In this document: piece by piece, positions 32,390 through 41,069 of the stretch
Numbering within the stretch: position 1 is the first letter of the stretch
How the letters are laid out: the number at the start of each line of letters is the position of its first letter
Assembly: GCA_903914415.1 (NCBI GenBank)
Contig: CAIWOY010000235.1
Location: 1 to 42,491 of the forward strand
DNA length: 42,491 nt
DNA from: an uncultured Phycisphaerales bacterium
Lineage (GTDB): Bacteria > Planctomycetota > Phycisphaerae > UBA1845 > Fen-1342
Direction of reading: 5' to 3'
The notes under the pieces: model-generated
Databases searched by the model: none
The model's input: only the letters and a program-made list of their open reading frames with translations
What the model was told of the DNA's origin: nothing
Position numbers and translations under genes: made by a program

Positions 32390-33598
32390 CTACGCGGAAT
32401 GCACGGCGCTGACCTGCGGCCGCACCCGCGGGATGTGCGCGGTCGCCCGGCGGGTCGTCGCCGTCACGATTTCAGAAAGGCGCTCCACGCGCTGCCGCCA
32501 GCTTTCCCTGCGGACCAGCGCCTGACGGGCCGCCGCATTGCCGTCCGCCGCCATCCGCAGCGCCGCGTGACACGCGCCCAGAAACTCGCCGGGCGACTCC
32601 GCCGTCAGCACCGCCGGCGCGTACGGCAGCACCTCCGCAATCGGCGCCGACACGACCGGCAAACCGGCGGCGAGATACTCGCGCAGTTTGATCGGGTTCA
32701 CCGCGCGAACCAGGCGGTTCATGCGAAACGGGATCAAGCCCACGTCGAACCCCCGGCAATACGCCGGCAGCAGCTCGTACGGCCGTCCGCCCAGCCGGTG
32801 CACGTTGGGCAGGTGCGCGATCGCCTCCACATCGCAGCGCACGTCGCCAATCAGCACGAACGACCAGTCCGGCCGGGTCCGCGCGGCCCGGCGAATCAGG
32901 TCCAGGTCCAGCCAATCGCTGACCAGCCCCATGTACCCCAGAATGGGGCGCGGAATCCGCTTCAGGTCGTCCGGCACCGCGTCGGCCGCCAGCGTCGCGA
33001 CCTGCGCGAAATGCTCATAGTCCACGCCGTGCGGTACCAGGTGCACGTTGGGGTGGCGCTCCCGCCGCCCTTCGTACAGTCGCGTCGAGGTGGCAACGAT
33101 CACGTCGCTGCCGGCGATCGTGCGCGCCTCCAGCCGCTCCATCAACGCCGTGTTGAACCCGCCGAACGCCGCGAAATCGTCGACGCAGTAGTAGACGACG
33201 CACTCCGTCGGCAGCCGGTCGATCAGCTCCGGCAGGTCTGGCGTGAACAACCAGAGCTGCGTCGGCCGCGCCGGCAGCCGGCGGAGCGCCGTCCGGATTT
33301 GCCGCGCGACCGTCTGCGCGTTCACGAACCGCGCCAGCGGCGACTCGGGCATGGGGATCACCAGCGGCGAAAGCACGTCGAGCCGCGGCGCCACGCGCTG
33401 CACGCCCCGCCACGCCCGCGCCAGCCGGCGAATCACCAACTCGGTGTCGCTCCGCGTAAGCTGCGGCCGGCGCGACGCGTGAAAGTTGACCCACAGCACG
33501 TTGTTATGCTCGGCCAGCCGGCGCATGACGTGGTGCTTGCTGGTTGGATGGTCGAACCAACTGCTGGCGATGCAGACGATGTTGCGGTCGCGGATCAA
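32390..33598 (-). CDS. GT4-like glycosyltransferase
   Basis: 402 residues, GT-B fold. Features: IRDRNIVCIASSWFDHPTSKHHVMRRLA at the start, YYCVDDFAAFGGF, IVATSTRLYEGRRERHPNVHLVPHGVDYEHF, RPILGYMGLVSDWLDLDLI, NVHRLGGRPYELLPAYCRGFDVGLIPF, NPIKLREYLAAGLPVVSAP. The last is the donor motif of the WcaI/TuaH-like subgroup. TTG start at 33598 overlaps the upstream TGA (TTGA, 33595-33598). GGAGG lies about nine bases before the TTG, which supports this rare start. Last gene of the six-gene minus-strand operon. Confidence 0.9.
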   Translation of the reverse strand: MIRDRNIVCIASSWFDHPTSKHHVMRRLAEHNNVLWVNFHASRRPQLTRSDTELVIRRLARAWRGVQRVAPRLDVLSPLVIPMPESPLARFVNAQTVARQIRTALRRLPARPTQLWLFTPDLPELIDRLPTECVVYYCVDDFAAFGGFNTALMERLEARTIAGSDVIVATSTRLYEGRRERHPNVHLVPHGVDYEHFAQVATLAADAVPDDLKRIPRPILGYMGLVSDWLDLDLIRRAARTRPDWSFVLIGDVRCDVEAIAHLPNVHRLGGRPYELLPAYCRGFDVGLIPFRMNRLVRAVNPIKLREYLAAGLPVVSAPIAEVLPYAPAVLTAESPGEFLGACHAALRMAADGNAAARQALVRRESWRQRVERLSEIVTATTRRATAHIPRVRPQVSAVHSA

Positions 33599-34848
33599 AC
33601 GGACAACACCTCCGGGTTGACACCCGCCGCGTCCGCCCGCGCCCCGAAACCCTCCGCGCGCACCGCGTCGCCGGCCAGCCAGTTCTCGAGTCGCGCCATC
33701 TGGCTTTGCGTGCTGTAGTGCGCCGCCGCGACGGCGCGCGCCCGGGCGGCCAGCGCCCGCGCCTGCGCGTCATCGCGCAGCAGGCGGACCACCGCCTCAG
33801 CAAACGCCGCCGGTGACACCGCCGTCAAAAACGGCGGCGGGTCACCGTGGTCGATGCCGGCGGCGCAGTCGGGCGTGACCACGCACGCCCGGCCCGCGGC
33901 CAGGGCCACGATCACTTTGGACTGCACGCCGATGTCGCCGTCCACCGCATCAACGAAGACGCGCATGGACGCCAGGTACGGGCGCACGTCCGCAACGTAC
34001 CCGGTGACGGTCACGTCCGGGCAGCGCCCCCACCGTTGCACGCTGCGCACCGGCCGGCTCCCGACGATCAGCCAGCGGGCCCGCGGCACTTGCGCGCGCA
34101 CCCGCGGCCAGACATACCGGCCGAACCAGTTCACCGCGCGCACGTTGGGCGGATAGAACATCGAGCCCACCATGCCCACGACCCCCGCCGGCCCGGCACC
34201 GGGCAACGGGCTGGGCGGGTACTCGTCCAGGTCGATTGTCGTCGGCAGCACGGCCGTTTCAGCCCGCGGCATCCGGTTCTGGAGTTTCTGCCGCTCGCGC
34301 TCGTTCACCAGCAGACACAGATCGTGCCCCCACACGGCCCGCTCTTCCAGCCGCCCCACACGCCGCGCCTCGACGCCCAGCAGCCACCGCAGCGGCGGGA
34401 GGCTGCGCCGGGCGTACGTGACCCACTTCACGCTGTCCACGTCGCCCAGGTCCAGGATGCGCCGCCCGTTGACGACGACGTGCTCCGCGGCTGCGGCGAT
34501 CGACGACGAATACGTGAACAGGGCGTCGAACGGCACCGTCTCCGACCAGTGTCGGACGGTCTCCGCGAAGCCCGGATGGTCGAAATAACCCTCGGTCAGG
34601 CTGCGCCCGCGCACCAGCGCGCCGACCCCCCGCCAGAAGCTCGCTTGTGAAGATCGCACCACAACCGCTGTCGCCGCGCACCGCCGACGCACGTACTCCA
34701 GGTGCTCCGGACGCGGCGGGACGTGATCGACGCACGCCAGCCAGACCTCGTGCCGCGCGGCCAGGCTGCTGAGCACCGCCCAGGAGCGCAGCGTGTCGCC
34801 CCGGTCCGGCGGATACGGGAAACGCGGCAGGAGCATCAGAATACGCAT
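33595..34848 (-). CDS. Exosortase-locus (EpsH/PEP-CTERM-associated) sugar transferase, GT4-like
   Basis: About 417 residues. The opening MRILMLLPRFPYPPDRGDTLRSW is the hallmark of sugar transferases that accompany exosortase A systems. LDLGDVDSVKWVTYA, AVLPTTIDLDEYPP, VGMVGSMFYPPNVRAVNWF, VTVTGYVADVRPYLASM and GIQSK-like GDIGVQSKVIVALAAGRACVV follow. Predicted transfer of a sugar to the lipid-linked glycan. ATG at 34848 used; an ATG two codons upstream (34854) is equally possible, both with AGGG-type sites. Two to eight bases after the FemAB-like gene, in the same operon. Confidence 0.9.
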   Translation of the reverse strand: MRILMLLPRFPYPPDRGDTLRSWAVLSSLAARHEVWLACVDHVPPRPEHLEYVRRRCAATAVVVRSSQASFWRGVGALVRGRSLTEGYFDHPGFAETVRHWSETVPFDALFTYSSSIAAAAEHVVVNGRRILDLGDVDSVKWVTYARRSLPPLRWLLGVEARRVGRLEERAVWGHDLCLLVNERERQKLQNRMPRAETAVLPTTIDLDEYPPSPLPGAGPAGVVGMVGSMFYPPNVRAVNWFGRYVWPRVRAQVPRARWLIVGSRPVRSVQRWGRCPDVTVTGYVADVRPYLASMRVFVDAVDGDIGVQSKVIVALAAGRACVVTPDCAAGIDHGDPPPFLTAVSPAAFAEAVVRLLRDDAQARALAARARAVAAAHYSTQSQMARLENWLAGDAVRAEGFGARADAAGVNPEVLSV

Positions 34849-34856
34849 GGGCATCC

Positions 34857-36005
34857 CTACCCTGGAACCGACCTCGAAAGCCACACACCCAGCGCCCGCG
34901 TTACGGGAAGCGGAAGCTGCGACCAGACGCGGCGGGCCAGCGCGTAGCGCGGATTGGACGGCTTCAAGTCCGGCGCACGGCGCCCGGGCTCGACGTACCG
35001 CTGGTATTCCAGCGGCTGCGGCTCAAAACCCTGGTTTTTCTTGAACCCGACCGCCCCGCGGTTCTCCGCCCGGCTCCGCCCGTAGTCGAAACGCCGCACT
35101 CCTGCGCCGACCGCACGCTCCATCACCGACCAGTACAGCAGGTTCGCCGCTCCCTCGCACCCGATCCGCTCGTCGGCCCCGAGAATGTACGGCGTGATCG
35201 TGTCGCGGAAGATGAAGCTCACCGTACCGCACACGGGCCGCTCGTCCTTCCACGCCACGCTGACCCAGGCCCGTGGCCCAAGGCGCGTCTGCAGCGACTC
35301 GAAGAACCCCAGCGGATAGTTGAGCGAGCCCAGCCGTCGCATGCTGCGGCAATAGAGCTGCCAGACGATCGGCAGCAGCGCCGCGTCGTGCCGAACGGTC
35401 ACACCGTCGCGGTCGCGGGCGTGCCGTGCTGCGGCGCGGGCCCGCTTTGGCAGGAACGCCGCCACCTCGTCCGTCGTGGCCGGCAGATCGCGGGCGAATC
35501 CGACGTACCCGTCCACCGGCTCGAAACCCGGCGCGTTGGCCACGGCCGAGCGCAGGTCCACCACGCTCGCCCGGCGCGTTTGCGCCAGGCACACCGCCGC
35601 CCCGGCCAGCGCTGCGCACACGCCCTCGTCGTCGCCCAGAATGCCCCCATACGTGCCGTATGGCACGCTGACGAGCATCCGGCCGGCGAGCACGCTGTTG
35701 ATCTCCAGCAGCGGCAGGACGCCCACGATGCGCTCGCCGCGCCGCGCGACCAAATGCCGCGGCCGGTGTCCGAACGCCTCTTCGACGGCAGCGCACCAGT
35801 CGGGATGGTGGAATAGCGTCCCCTGCGGACACTGCTCGACGTAGCCGGCCCAGCCCGCCGCCGCAGCCGCGTCAATCGCCGGCCGCACGACCACCGGGCC
35901 CGCGCCCGCGCCGCGCCCGAAGCGGTCGCGACGAACTTCCGGACCGTGCGCGGCGGTGCGGCACGGCTCAGCGCCGATAGTAACTGGAGGAATAATAGTG
36001 GGCAT
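34857..36005 (-). CDS. FemAB-like acyl/aminoacyl transferase, exosortase-locus type
   Basis: About 382 residues of the GNAT-fold FemAB family. It contains FHHPDWCAAVEEAFGHRPRHL (the HxxxWxxAvee opening), VSVPYGTYGGIL, YCRSMRRLGSLNYPLGFFESL, SFIFRDTITPYILGADER, NLLYWSVMERAVGAGVRRFDYGRSR and VGFKKNQGFEPQPL. FemABX enzymes add amino acids from tRNA to cell-wall precursors. The exosortase-linked branch is of unproven reaction and is thought to modify the glycan or its carrier. The start is uncertain (ATG 36005 or 36023); either overlaps the 3' end of the kinase gene by 38-56 bases, and conserved sequence begins later, near residue 40. Confidence 0.87.
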   Translation of the reverse strand: MPTIIPPVTIGAEPCRTAAHGPEVRRDRFGRGAGAGPVVVRPAIDAAAAAGWAGYVEQCPQGTLFHHPDWCAAVEEAFGHRPRHLVARRGERIVGVLPLLEINSVLAGRMLVSVPYGTYGGILGDDEGVCAALAGAAVCLAQTRRASVVDLRSAVANAPGFEPVDGYVGFARDLPATTDEVAAFLPKRARAAARHARDRDGVTVRHDAALLPIVWQLYCRSMRRLGSLNYPLGFFESLQTRLGPRAWVSVAWKDERPVCGTVSFIFRDTITPYILGADERIGCEGAANLLYWSVMERAVGAGVRRFDYGRSRAENRGAVGFKKNQGFEPQPLEYQRYVEPGRRAPDLKPSNPRYALARRVWSQLPLPVTRALGVWLSRSVPG

Positions 36006-36879
36006 GGTAACCCGTGCCGCCATTACGGAAGTGCGACAGCAGACACCCCAGGACCTTCACGTTGTTGGCCTGGAGCGCCCGAACCGCCTGCTGCACCGTC
36101 GGCTCGGGCGTCCCGCCCATCTTGATCACCATGATCGCCCCGTCGCAGTGCGGCGCCAGCAGACATGCATCGGACACCGTCGTCACCGGCGGCGTGTCGA
36201 CGAAGGTATAGTCGAAACGGCTGCGCAGCTCCTCCAGCGCGCTGCTCGTGCCCATCCCCCCCAGCAGGTCGCCGTAAGCCTGATCCCCCACCTCGCCGGC
36301 CGGTAGCAGCTTGAGGTTCGGGTAGGGCGTGGCCTGCAAGGCCTCGTTCAACCCCACCTCCCCGCGGAGCACCTCGGCCAGACCGGGCGCTGCCGCCACG
36401 CCGAGCATCCGCGCCAGCGACGCGCGCCGGAAGTCGGCATCCACGATCACAATACGCTGCTCGCCGCCCTCCGCCATGACCAGCCCGAGGTTGACGGTCG
36501 AGACGCTCTTGCCTTCCTCCGGCACGCTGCTGGTGATCGCGATCACCTGGGCTGTGCGCTGCGGGTTCATCGTCAGCAACCGCGCGCGGACCGCCCGGTA
36601 CTGCTCGCAAATCGCCGAGTAACGATCGTGAAAAGCGACCAGCACCGGGTCCACCAGGGTTGCATCCCACGCGACGGTGCGGTCGTCCACCGGCGGCGAC
36701 GACGGCGGGGCCACGCTGTCCGCGGCCGAGTCATCCGGCGCGACGAAACGGCTCACCGGCGCTGGCTCATCGAGCACCACCGACTCCGCCGGCAGCTCGA
36801 CGAGCATCTGCTCCGGCAACGCGGCCAGGTCGGCCGCCTTGACGTGGTCCTCCCGAACTCTCTGCATGACCTTCGTCAT
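35968..36879 (-). CDS. BY-kinase-type tyrosine kinase / capsular exopolysaccharide family ATPase
   Basis: About 303 residues: a Pro/Asp-rich N-terminal stretch, then a P-loop ATPase domain. Walker A is SSVPEEGKSVSTVN (GKS at 123-125), Walker A' is IVIVDADFRRASLARML, and Walker B is YTFVDTPPV. The C-terminus YHAHYYSSSYYRR is a tyrosine cluster, the autophosphorylation site of Wzc/CpsD-type kinases. It lacks its own membrane part, so it should work with the Wzz-like protein encoded just upstream (CpsC/CpsD arrangement) to control polymer length. ATG at 36879 overlaps the upstream TGA (ATGA); an ATG at 36888 with GAGG eight bases before it is a fair alternative. Confidence 0.92.
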   Translation of the reverse strand: MTKVMQRVREDHVKAADLAALPEQMLVELPAESVVLDEPAPVSRFVAPDDSAADSVAPPSSPPVDDRTVAWDATLVDPVLVAFHDRYSAICEQYRAVRARLLTMNPQRTAQVIAITSSVPEEGKSVSTVNLGLVMAEGGEQRIVIVDADFRRASLARMLGVAAAPGLAEVLRGEVGLNEALQATPYPNLKLLPAGEVGDQAYGDLLGGMGTSSALEELRSRFDYTFVDTPPVTTVSDACLLAPHCDGAIMVIKMGGTPEPTVQQAVRALQANNVKVLGCLLSHFRNGGTGYHAHYYSSSYYRR

Positions 36880-38624
36880 TGAGCGCATGGAGGACACCTC
36901 GCGGCGAGCGGGCCGGCCGGCGCACGGCTGACCATGCCGGCCGTCTGTAGCGCGCCCTGCACGCGCTGCATCGCGCGGCTGTGCACGCCTGGCAGCGCCA
37001 GGCTCGCGTAGGCCAGTGCCGCGCTAACCACCAGCGACAAGACCAGCACACTCAGCGTCGGCGCCCAGAAGAGCAGCGACAATGTCGCCCGCCGCTTCTC
37101 GCGCGGCGTCGGCGCGACGCCGATGCACTCCAGCACGGGAATGCCAAGCGTACGGCCGACCTGCCCCACCGAGCGGAAGGAGCGGTCGAAAAGCTCGGCC
37201 AGGGCCACGACCAGCGCCGCCGCGGCCAGCGCCAACCCCGAGCCGACGACGAAAACCGAGGCGACGCGCGGCTTCGATGGCCGCACGGCGTCCTCGGGCT
37301 CTTCCAGAACAGTGAACTGCGTGCCCCGCTCAACGCTCTCGGCCGCCAGCACGCGCTCCAGGCTGACTAGGTGACCCTGCCACACGTTCAGCTCGCGGGT
37401 CGCCTCCGAGCGGCTGTCCAGCATCGTTCGAAGCCCGCCCTCGTCCTGCTGCAGCAGCCGGCTGTACAGTTGCCCGAACTGTTCCAGCCGTTCATCGGCC
37501 CCCGTCAACTGCTGCTCTGCCACCGTCAACTGACTCCGCAGCGATTCAAGCTCCATTTGGACGCGCGCGCTCTGCAGACGCCACTGCCGCTGCGCTTCGC
37601 TCACCGCTGGCGGCGCCCCCAGATCAGCCGGCGCCGTGCCCACGGCGTCGCGCAGCAACTCCAACTGCGCCAGCCGGTCGCGGGCTGCCTTTACCGCCGG
37701 ATGCTCCAGGGTCATCCGCTTGTTCGTCAGGAGGTCCACGATCTCGCGCTGCGCCTTGTCGATGGTCTCGTTGAGCGCGGCGTCTCCGGCAGGCGGGACC
37801 GCCCCCGTGCCGTCGCCGGCGCCGTCAGACGACACCAGCGCGGATTCCAGAAACCCCTCGCGGGCCGCGATGTCCGCGGCGAGCCCCGTCTTGCGCTGGA
37901 ACAGGTTGTCCCGCTGCGCGCGCAGCATCTCCAGCCGGCTGCCGACCCCGACCAGGTCGGTCGGGTCGAGCCCGGGAAACTCGTCCAGGTCTTTACGCAG
38001 GCCGCTTTCGCCCTGCGTTATCTGCTTCTGCAGGCGGGCCACCTCCGCGCTGAAGAACTCGCGCGTCCCGCCGAGAATCTCCCGAATCCGCTCGCGCGTG
38101 TCCACAATGTAGTTGTCCCGCAGCGCCGCGACGACCCGGCGGGCCACCGCCGGGTCATTCGCCGTACAGCTCAGGCGAATCGTGTCCAGGCTGCTGCTGC
38201 TGTGAATCAGCCGCACGTCGGTCTTGACCTGGTACTGCCCTTCCACCGCATCGAGCACGGCGCGCTCGCGCTCCGTCAGCACGGCGCCCCCGGCCAAGTC
38301 GTCCTCCGCCAGAACCCCCGCCGTGACCAGCGCCCGGGCTAGGGCACGCGACCCCGTCATGTCCATCGTCATGGTCGTCTTGAGATGGTCGAACCCGTAC
38401 GGCGAGTTGCCCTGAATCAGGTTCTGGAGCACCACGTCGTCGCGGCGCTCGAAGATCGTCGCGGCGGCGTACTCGCGCGGCAGGTACTGGCTGAACCAGA
38501 AGGCCAGCGAGCCGACGAAGCACAGGCCCACGATCGCCAAGCGCCAGCGCTGCCGGAGGATGCGCAGACACTCGCTGATCGTGTTGCGCAGGTCCTCGAA
38601 CGCCTGTCCTTGCTGATTCGCCAT
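36876..38624 (-). CDS. Wzz/GumC-like polysaccharide chain-length determinant protein
   Basis: 582 residues. Membrane segment 1 is about 27-46 (RLAIVGLCFVGSLAFWFSQY), followed by the Wzz-type periplasmic domain with long coiled coils (about 190-430, LQKQITQGESGLRKDLDEF, ERLEQFGQLYSRLLQQDEG). The usual Pro-rich exit PEDAVRPSKPRV comes next, then segment 2 (SVFVVGSGLALAAAALVVAL) and a third segment near the C-terminus (APTLSVLVLSLVVSAALAYA). Between segments 2 and 3 is a cytoplasmic stretch with RSVGQVGRTLGIPVLECIG, the normal link to the kinase in fused Wzc proteins. It sets glycan length together with the kinase and the Wza-like lipoprotein. First gene after the Wza-like gene, 25 bases downstream. 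Confidence 0.92.
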   Translation of the reverse strand: MANQQGQAFEDLRNTISECLRILRQRWRLAIVGLCFVGSLAFWFSQYLPREYAAATIFERRDDVVLQNLIQGNSPYGFDHLKTTMTMDMTGSRALARALVTAGVLAEDDLAGGAVLTERERAVLDAVEGQYQVKTDVRLIHSSSSLDTIRLSCTANDPAVARRVVAALRDNYIVDTRERIREILGGTREFFSAEVARLQKQITQGESGLRKDLDEFPGLDPTDLVGVGSRLEMLRAQRDNLFQRKTGLAADIAAREGFLESALVSSDGAGDGTGAVPPAGDAALNETIDKAQREIVDLLTNKRMTLEHPAVKAARDRLAQLELLRDAVGTAPADLGAPPAVSEAQRQWRLQSARVQMELESLRSQLTVAEQQLTGADERLEQFGQLYSRLLQQDEGGLRTMLDSRSEATRELNVWQGHLVSLERVLAAESVERGTQFTVLEEPEDAVRPSKPRVASVFVVGSGLALAAAALVVALAELFDRSFRSVGQVGRTLGIPVLECIGVAPTPREKRRATLSLLFWAPTLSVLVLSLVVSAALAYASLALPGVHSRAMQRVQGALQTAGMVSRAPAGPLAARCPPCAQ

Positions 38625-38649
38625 GTCTACCGCCGACCTGCCGCAGCCC

Positions 38650-39477
38650 TCAGCGGGCGAAGCGGCTCAGCAACCCGCTCCGCTCGTGGTTATCCGACGA
38701 ATCCACGCCGTTGTTGATCGTGCGCGTCGAGGTGATCGCCGCCGCCGGCGAGTTGTACGCCTCCAGCACCGGCGAGACCGGGTACATCAGCTCGCGCACG
38801 CGTTGGCCGACCCACGCCAGCGGGGTCGGCGGAACCTCGATTGCGTCGCCCTCCTGCAACAGAATGTTCATGGTCTGATCGCCCGCCTGGAGCATGCGGC
38901 CCAGGTCCACCGTGATGACCTTCTGGCCGCCTTCCTTGACGCTCGGCCGCACGATGCGGATCTGCGACCGCCAGGCGAGGAACGTCGGTTGCGCATCGGC
39001 CAGGGCCATGACCAGCGTGTCGCGCCCCGTGTAGCGCTTCGGCCCCGGGGAAGAGACCTCGCCAAACACGTAGTAGAACTGGCTGTTGTAGCCCGAGACC
39101 TGCACCACCACTTCCGGGTCCACGTAGTAACGCGCCAACTGAATCTTGAGCTTCTCCGCGATCTCCCCCGTGGTCAGGCCTGCCACGTCCACCTCGCCCA
39201 GCAGCCGCAACACGATCTTGCCGTCGGCCCGCACCATCTGAGTGGCCCCGTCGACCTCCGGCGCGCCGGGGGCGTTGATCGTGAGCGCGTCCGGCGGACG
39301 AACGACGTAATGTCCCGTGGAAACTTCGGCCTCGTGCGACCGCAGAAAGGCGACCATCTGGTCGTGCGGGCTCGCACAACCCGCGGCGTGCAGCGTCACG
39401 ACCAGCCCGATCACGCCGCACACGCGCGGCAGGCCGCGCGCCCTGGCGGGCCCGGTCCTGGTCCGACGCACGACCAT
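38650..39477 (-). CDS. Wza-like polysaccharide export outer-membrane lipoprotein
   Basis: About 275 residues. A lipoprotein signal peptide (basic RRTRTGPARARGLPR, hydrophobic VCGVIGLVVTLHAAGC) has the acylated cysteine at C34. The mature protein has a Poly_export domain (YVVRPPDALTINAPGAPEVDGATQMVRADGKIVLRLLGEVDVAGLTTGEI) and a SLBB-like beta-grasp domain (YYVFGEVSSPGPKRYTGRDTLVMALADAQ). It would form the outer-membrane exit for the glycan. I chose ATG 39477 over the GTG/ATG at 39516/39513, because GAGGAA lies six bases before it and the signal peptide then has a normal length. It heads the minus-strand operon and is divergent from the AAA ATPase gene. Confidence 0.92.
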   Translation of the reverse strand: MVVRRTRTGPARARGLPRVCGVIGLVVTLHAAGCASPHDQMVAFLRSHEAEVSTGHYVVRPPDALTINAPGAPEVDGATQMVRADGKIVLRLLGEVDVAGLTTGEIAEKLKIQLARYYVDPEVVVQVSGYNSQFYYVFGEVSSPGPKRYTGRDTLVMALADAQPTFLAWRSQIRIVRPSVKEGGQKVITVDLGRMLQAGDQTMNILLQEGDAIEVPPTPLAWVGQRVRELMYPVSPVLEAYNSPAAAITSTRTINNGVDSSDNHERSGLLSRFAR

Positions 39478-39722
39478 CGCGGCTTCCTCAGCTTCGGGCG
39501 GCAAGTGAGTCATCACCCTTTAACGGGCCATCCCTAGCCGCGGCAGCCAATCCTTTGCTTCCCGTCCGGAGTTATCGACCGATTCAGCCCTCCCTTGAAG
39601 TACGCGGGCCCGCTGGGGCTCATATACAGTGAAGTCAGGCAACCACCGCCGTGCCCACGCCTATAGCACCCCCCCCACCCAACCGATAATCAGGACAGAA
39701 ACCGAGGAGCGCGCCGCCCTCC

Positions 39723-41060
39723 ATGGAAGCCTACCGCTACTTCAATCTGAACCGGCCTCCGTTCGAGGCCCGGCCCGACCCCGCTTTTTTCTACGAGACC
39801 TCCAGCCACGGCGAGGCCCTCGCCACCGTCCAATACACCGTCCACGCTGGCAAAGCCTGCGGCGTCGTCCTCGGCGACTCGGGTTCCGGTAAAACACTGG
39901 TCGGGCGGCTGCTGGCGGACAACGTCAACCGCAAGGCCCGCGTGCTCTGGATTCACGGCATCGGACAGCCCGCCGACGGCACCGAGGTCGCCATTCATGC
40001 GCCCGGGACAATGAACGGCCCCTACACCATGCGCCGGGCGCGCCCGGAGTCGTCGACGCTCGCCGCGTGGCTGCGGACCGTCACCTCCTCCTCCCCAGTG
40101 AACGTCATCATCGTCGATAACGCCGACGGCCTCCCCAAGCACAGTTGGACCGACCTGCTGGCGCTGCTGACACGCGAATTCCGGGCGACCCGCCCCACCA
40201 CGCTGATCCTCATGGGACTCCCCAGCCTCGTCGAACGCCTTGCCCGGCCCAGCCTGGTCCGCCTGCGCCGCCGCATCTTCCGCACCTGTGAGCTAACCCC
40301 CTTTGCACGCCCGGACACCGAGGCCTACATCCGCCACCGCCTGGCGCGGGCCGGCAACGACGACACGCCCTTCACCCCGGCCGCCCTCGACATGGTCTAT
40401 CGCCTTTCGGCCGGAAACCCCGCGCTCATCAACCAGATCTGCGACAACGCCCTCGTCGAAGCCTACGGGGCGGAATGCCGCACCATCGACACCCCCCATA
40501 TCCTCGCCACCGTACAGGCCATCACCGGCCCGCGCCCCCGGCGGCCACGCCTGAAAGACCCCAAGCTGCCACGCCTCGGCGCCGCCATTCGGTCGGTTCT
40601 GCCGGAGGAGGCACCCGGGGCGACGGCCCTTCCGGATGCGGCCACCGAGACGGCACCCGCAGAGGCCGACGCGCCTCCGCCCGAGCCCGAGCTCGCGGCG
40701 CAAGAGGTGCGCTTCGCAGCCGCCGGCGAGGACGACGCGTGCACTCCATTGAACGCCCTCCTGGCCGGCCCCGTGAGCCGGCCGATTTCCGCCCTCGCGC
40801 CCCGGCTTCCCGAGCTGCCAGCGCCTGGCACGCCACACGAAAGCGCCTGCTGGTCGCTGCTGCCCATCACCCGCCGTGGCGACCCCGCGTCGGGCCTGTT
40901 GCTCGAGCGGCTGCGCCTCGTCGAAACGCGCATCGCCGCCGCCCTGTCACGCGTGCGCGGCGCCCGTGCGCGGCAGTACGCCGCCCTCTCGGCCCGCCCA
41001 GCCCCCGTGCCCGCGCCGCAGGAGGTTCCGGCGGCCCGCGACACCGGCACGGCGGAGTGA
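39723..41060 (+). CDS. ExeA-like AAA ATPase, exosortase-locus type
   Basis: 445 residues. The ATPase domain covers about 1-270: opening MEAYRYFNLNRPPFEARPDP, Walker A GDSGSGKT (51-58), Walker B VIIVDNADG with D132 but Asn at 133 where the catalytic Glu is expected, sensor-like LILMGLPSLVERLARP, and FRTCELTPFARPDTEAYI. Then RLSAGNPALINQICDNALVEAY, the ExeA family C-terminal signature. Residues 275-445 are Pro/Ala-rich and low-complexity with a short helical stretch. Relatives sit in exosortase A loci next to kinase and secretion genes, and the role may be assembly of the export machinery. It ends 9 bases before the ABC permease gene, so the two are likely co-transcribed. Confidence 0.9.
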   Translation: MEAYRYFNLNRPPFEARPDPAFFYETSSHGEALATVQYTVHAGKACGVVLGDSGSGKTLVGRLLADNVNRKARVLWIHGIGQPADGTEVAIHAPGTMNGPYTMRRARPESSTLAAWLRTVTSSSPVNVIIVDNADGLPKHSWTDLLALLTREFRATRPTTLILMGLPSLVERLARPSLVRLRRRIFRTCELTPFARPDTEAYIRHRLARAGNDDTPFTPAALDMVYRLSAGNPALINQICDNALVEAYGAECRTIDTPHILATVQAITGPRPRRPRLKDPKLPRLGAAIRSVLPEEAPGATALPDAATETAPAEADAPPPEPELAAQEVRFAAAGEDDACTPLNALLAGPVSRPISALAPRLPELPAPGTPHESACWSLLPITRRGDPASGLLLERLRLVETRIAAALSRVRGARARQYAALSARPAPVPAPQEVPAARDTGTAE

Positions 41061-41069
41061 GGCCGACGA

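Noticed and set aside
39595-39628. Promoter before the ExeA-like ATPase (TTGAAG ... TATACA)
   Set aside because: The spacing is 22 bases, too long for a sigma-70 promoter, and no sigma-54 box was seen.
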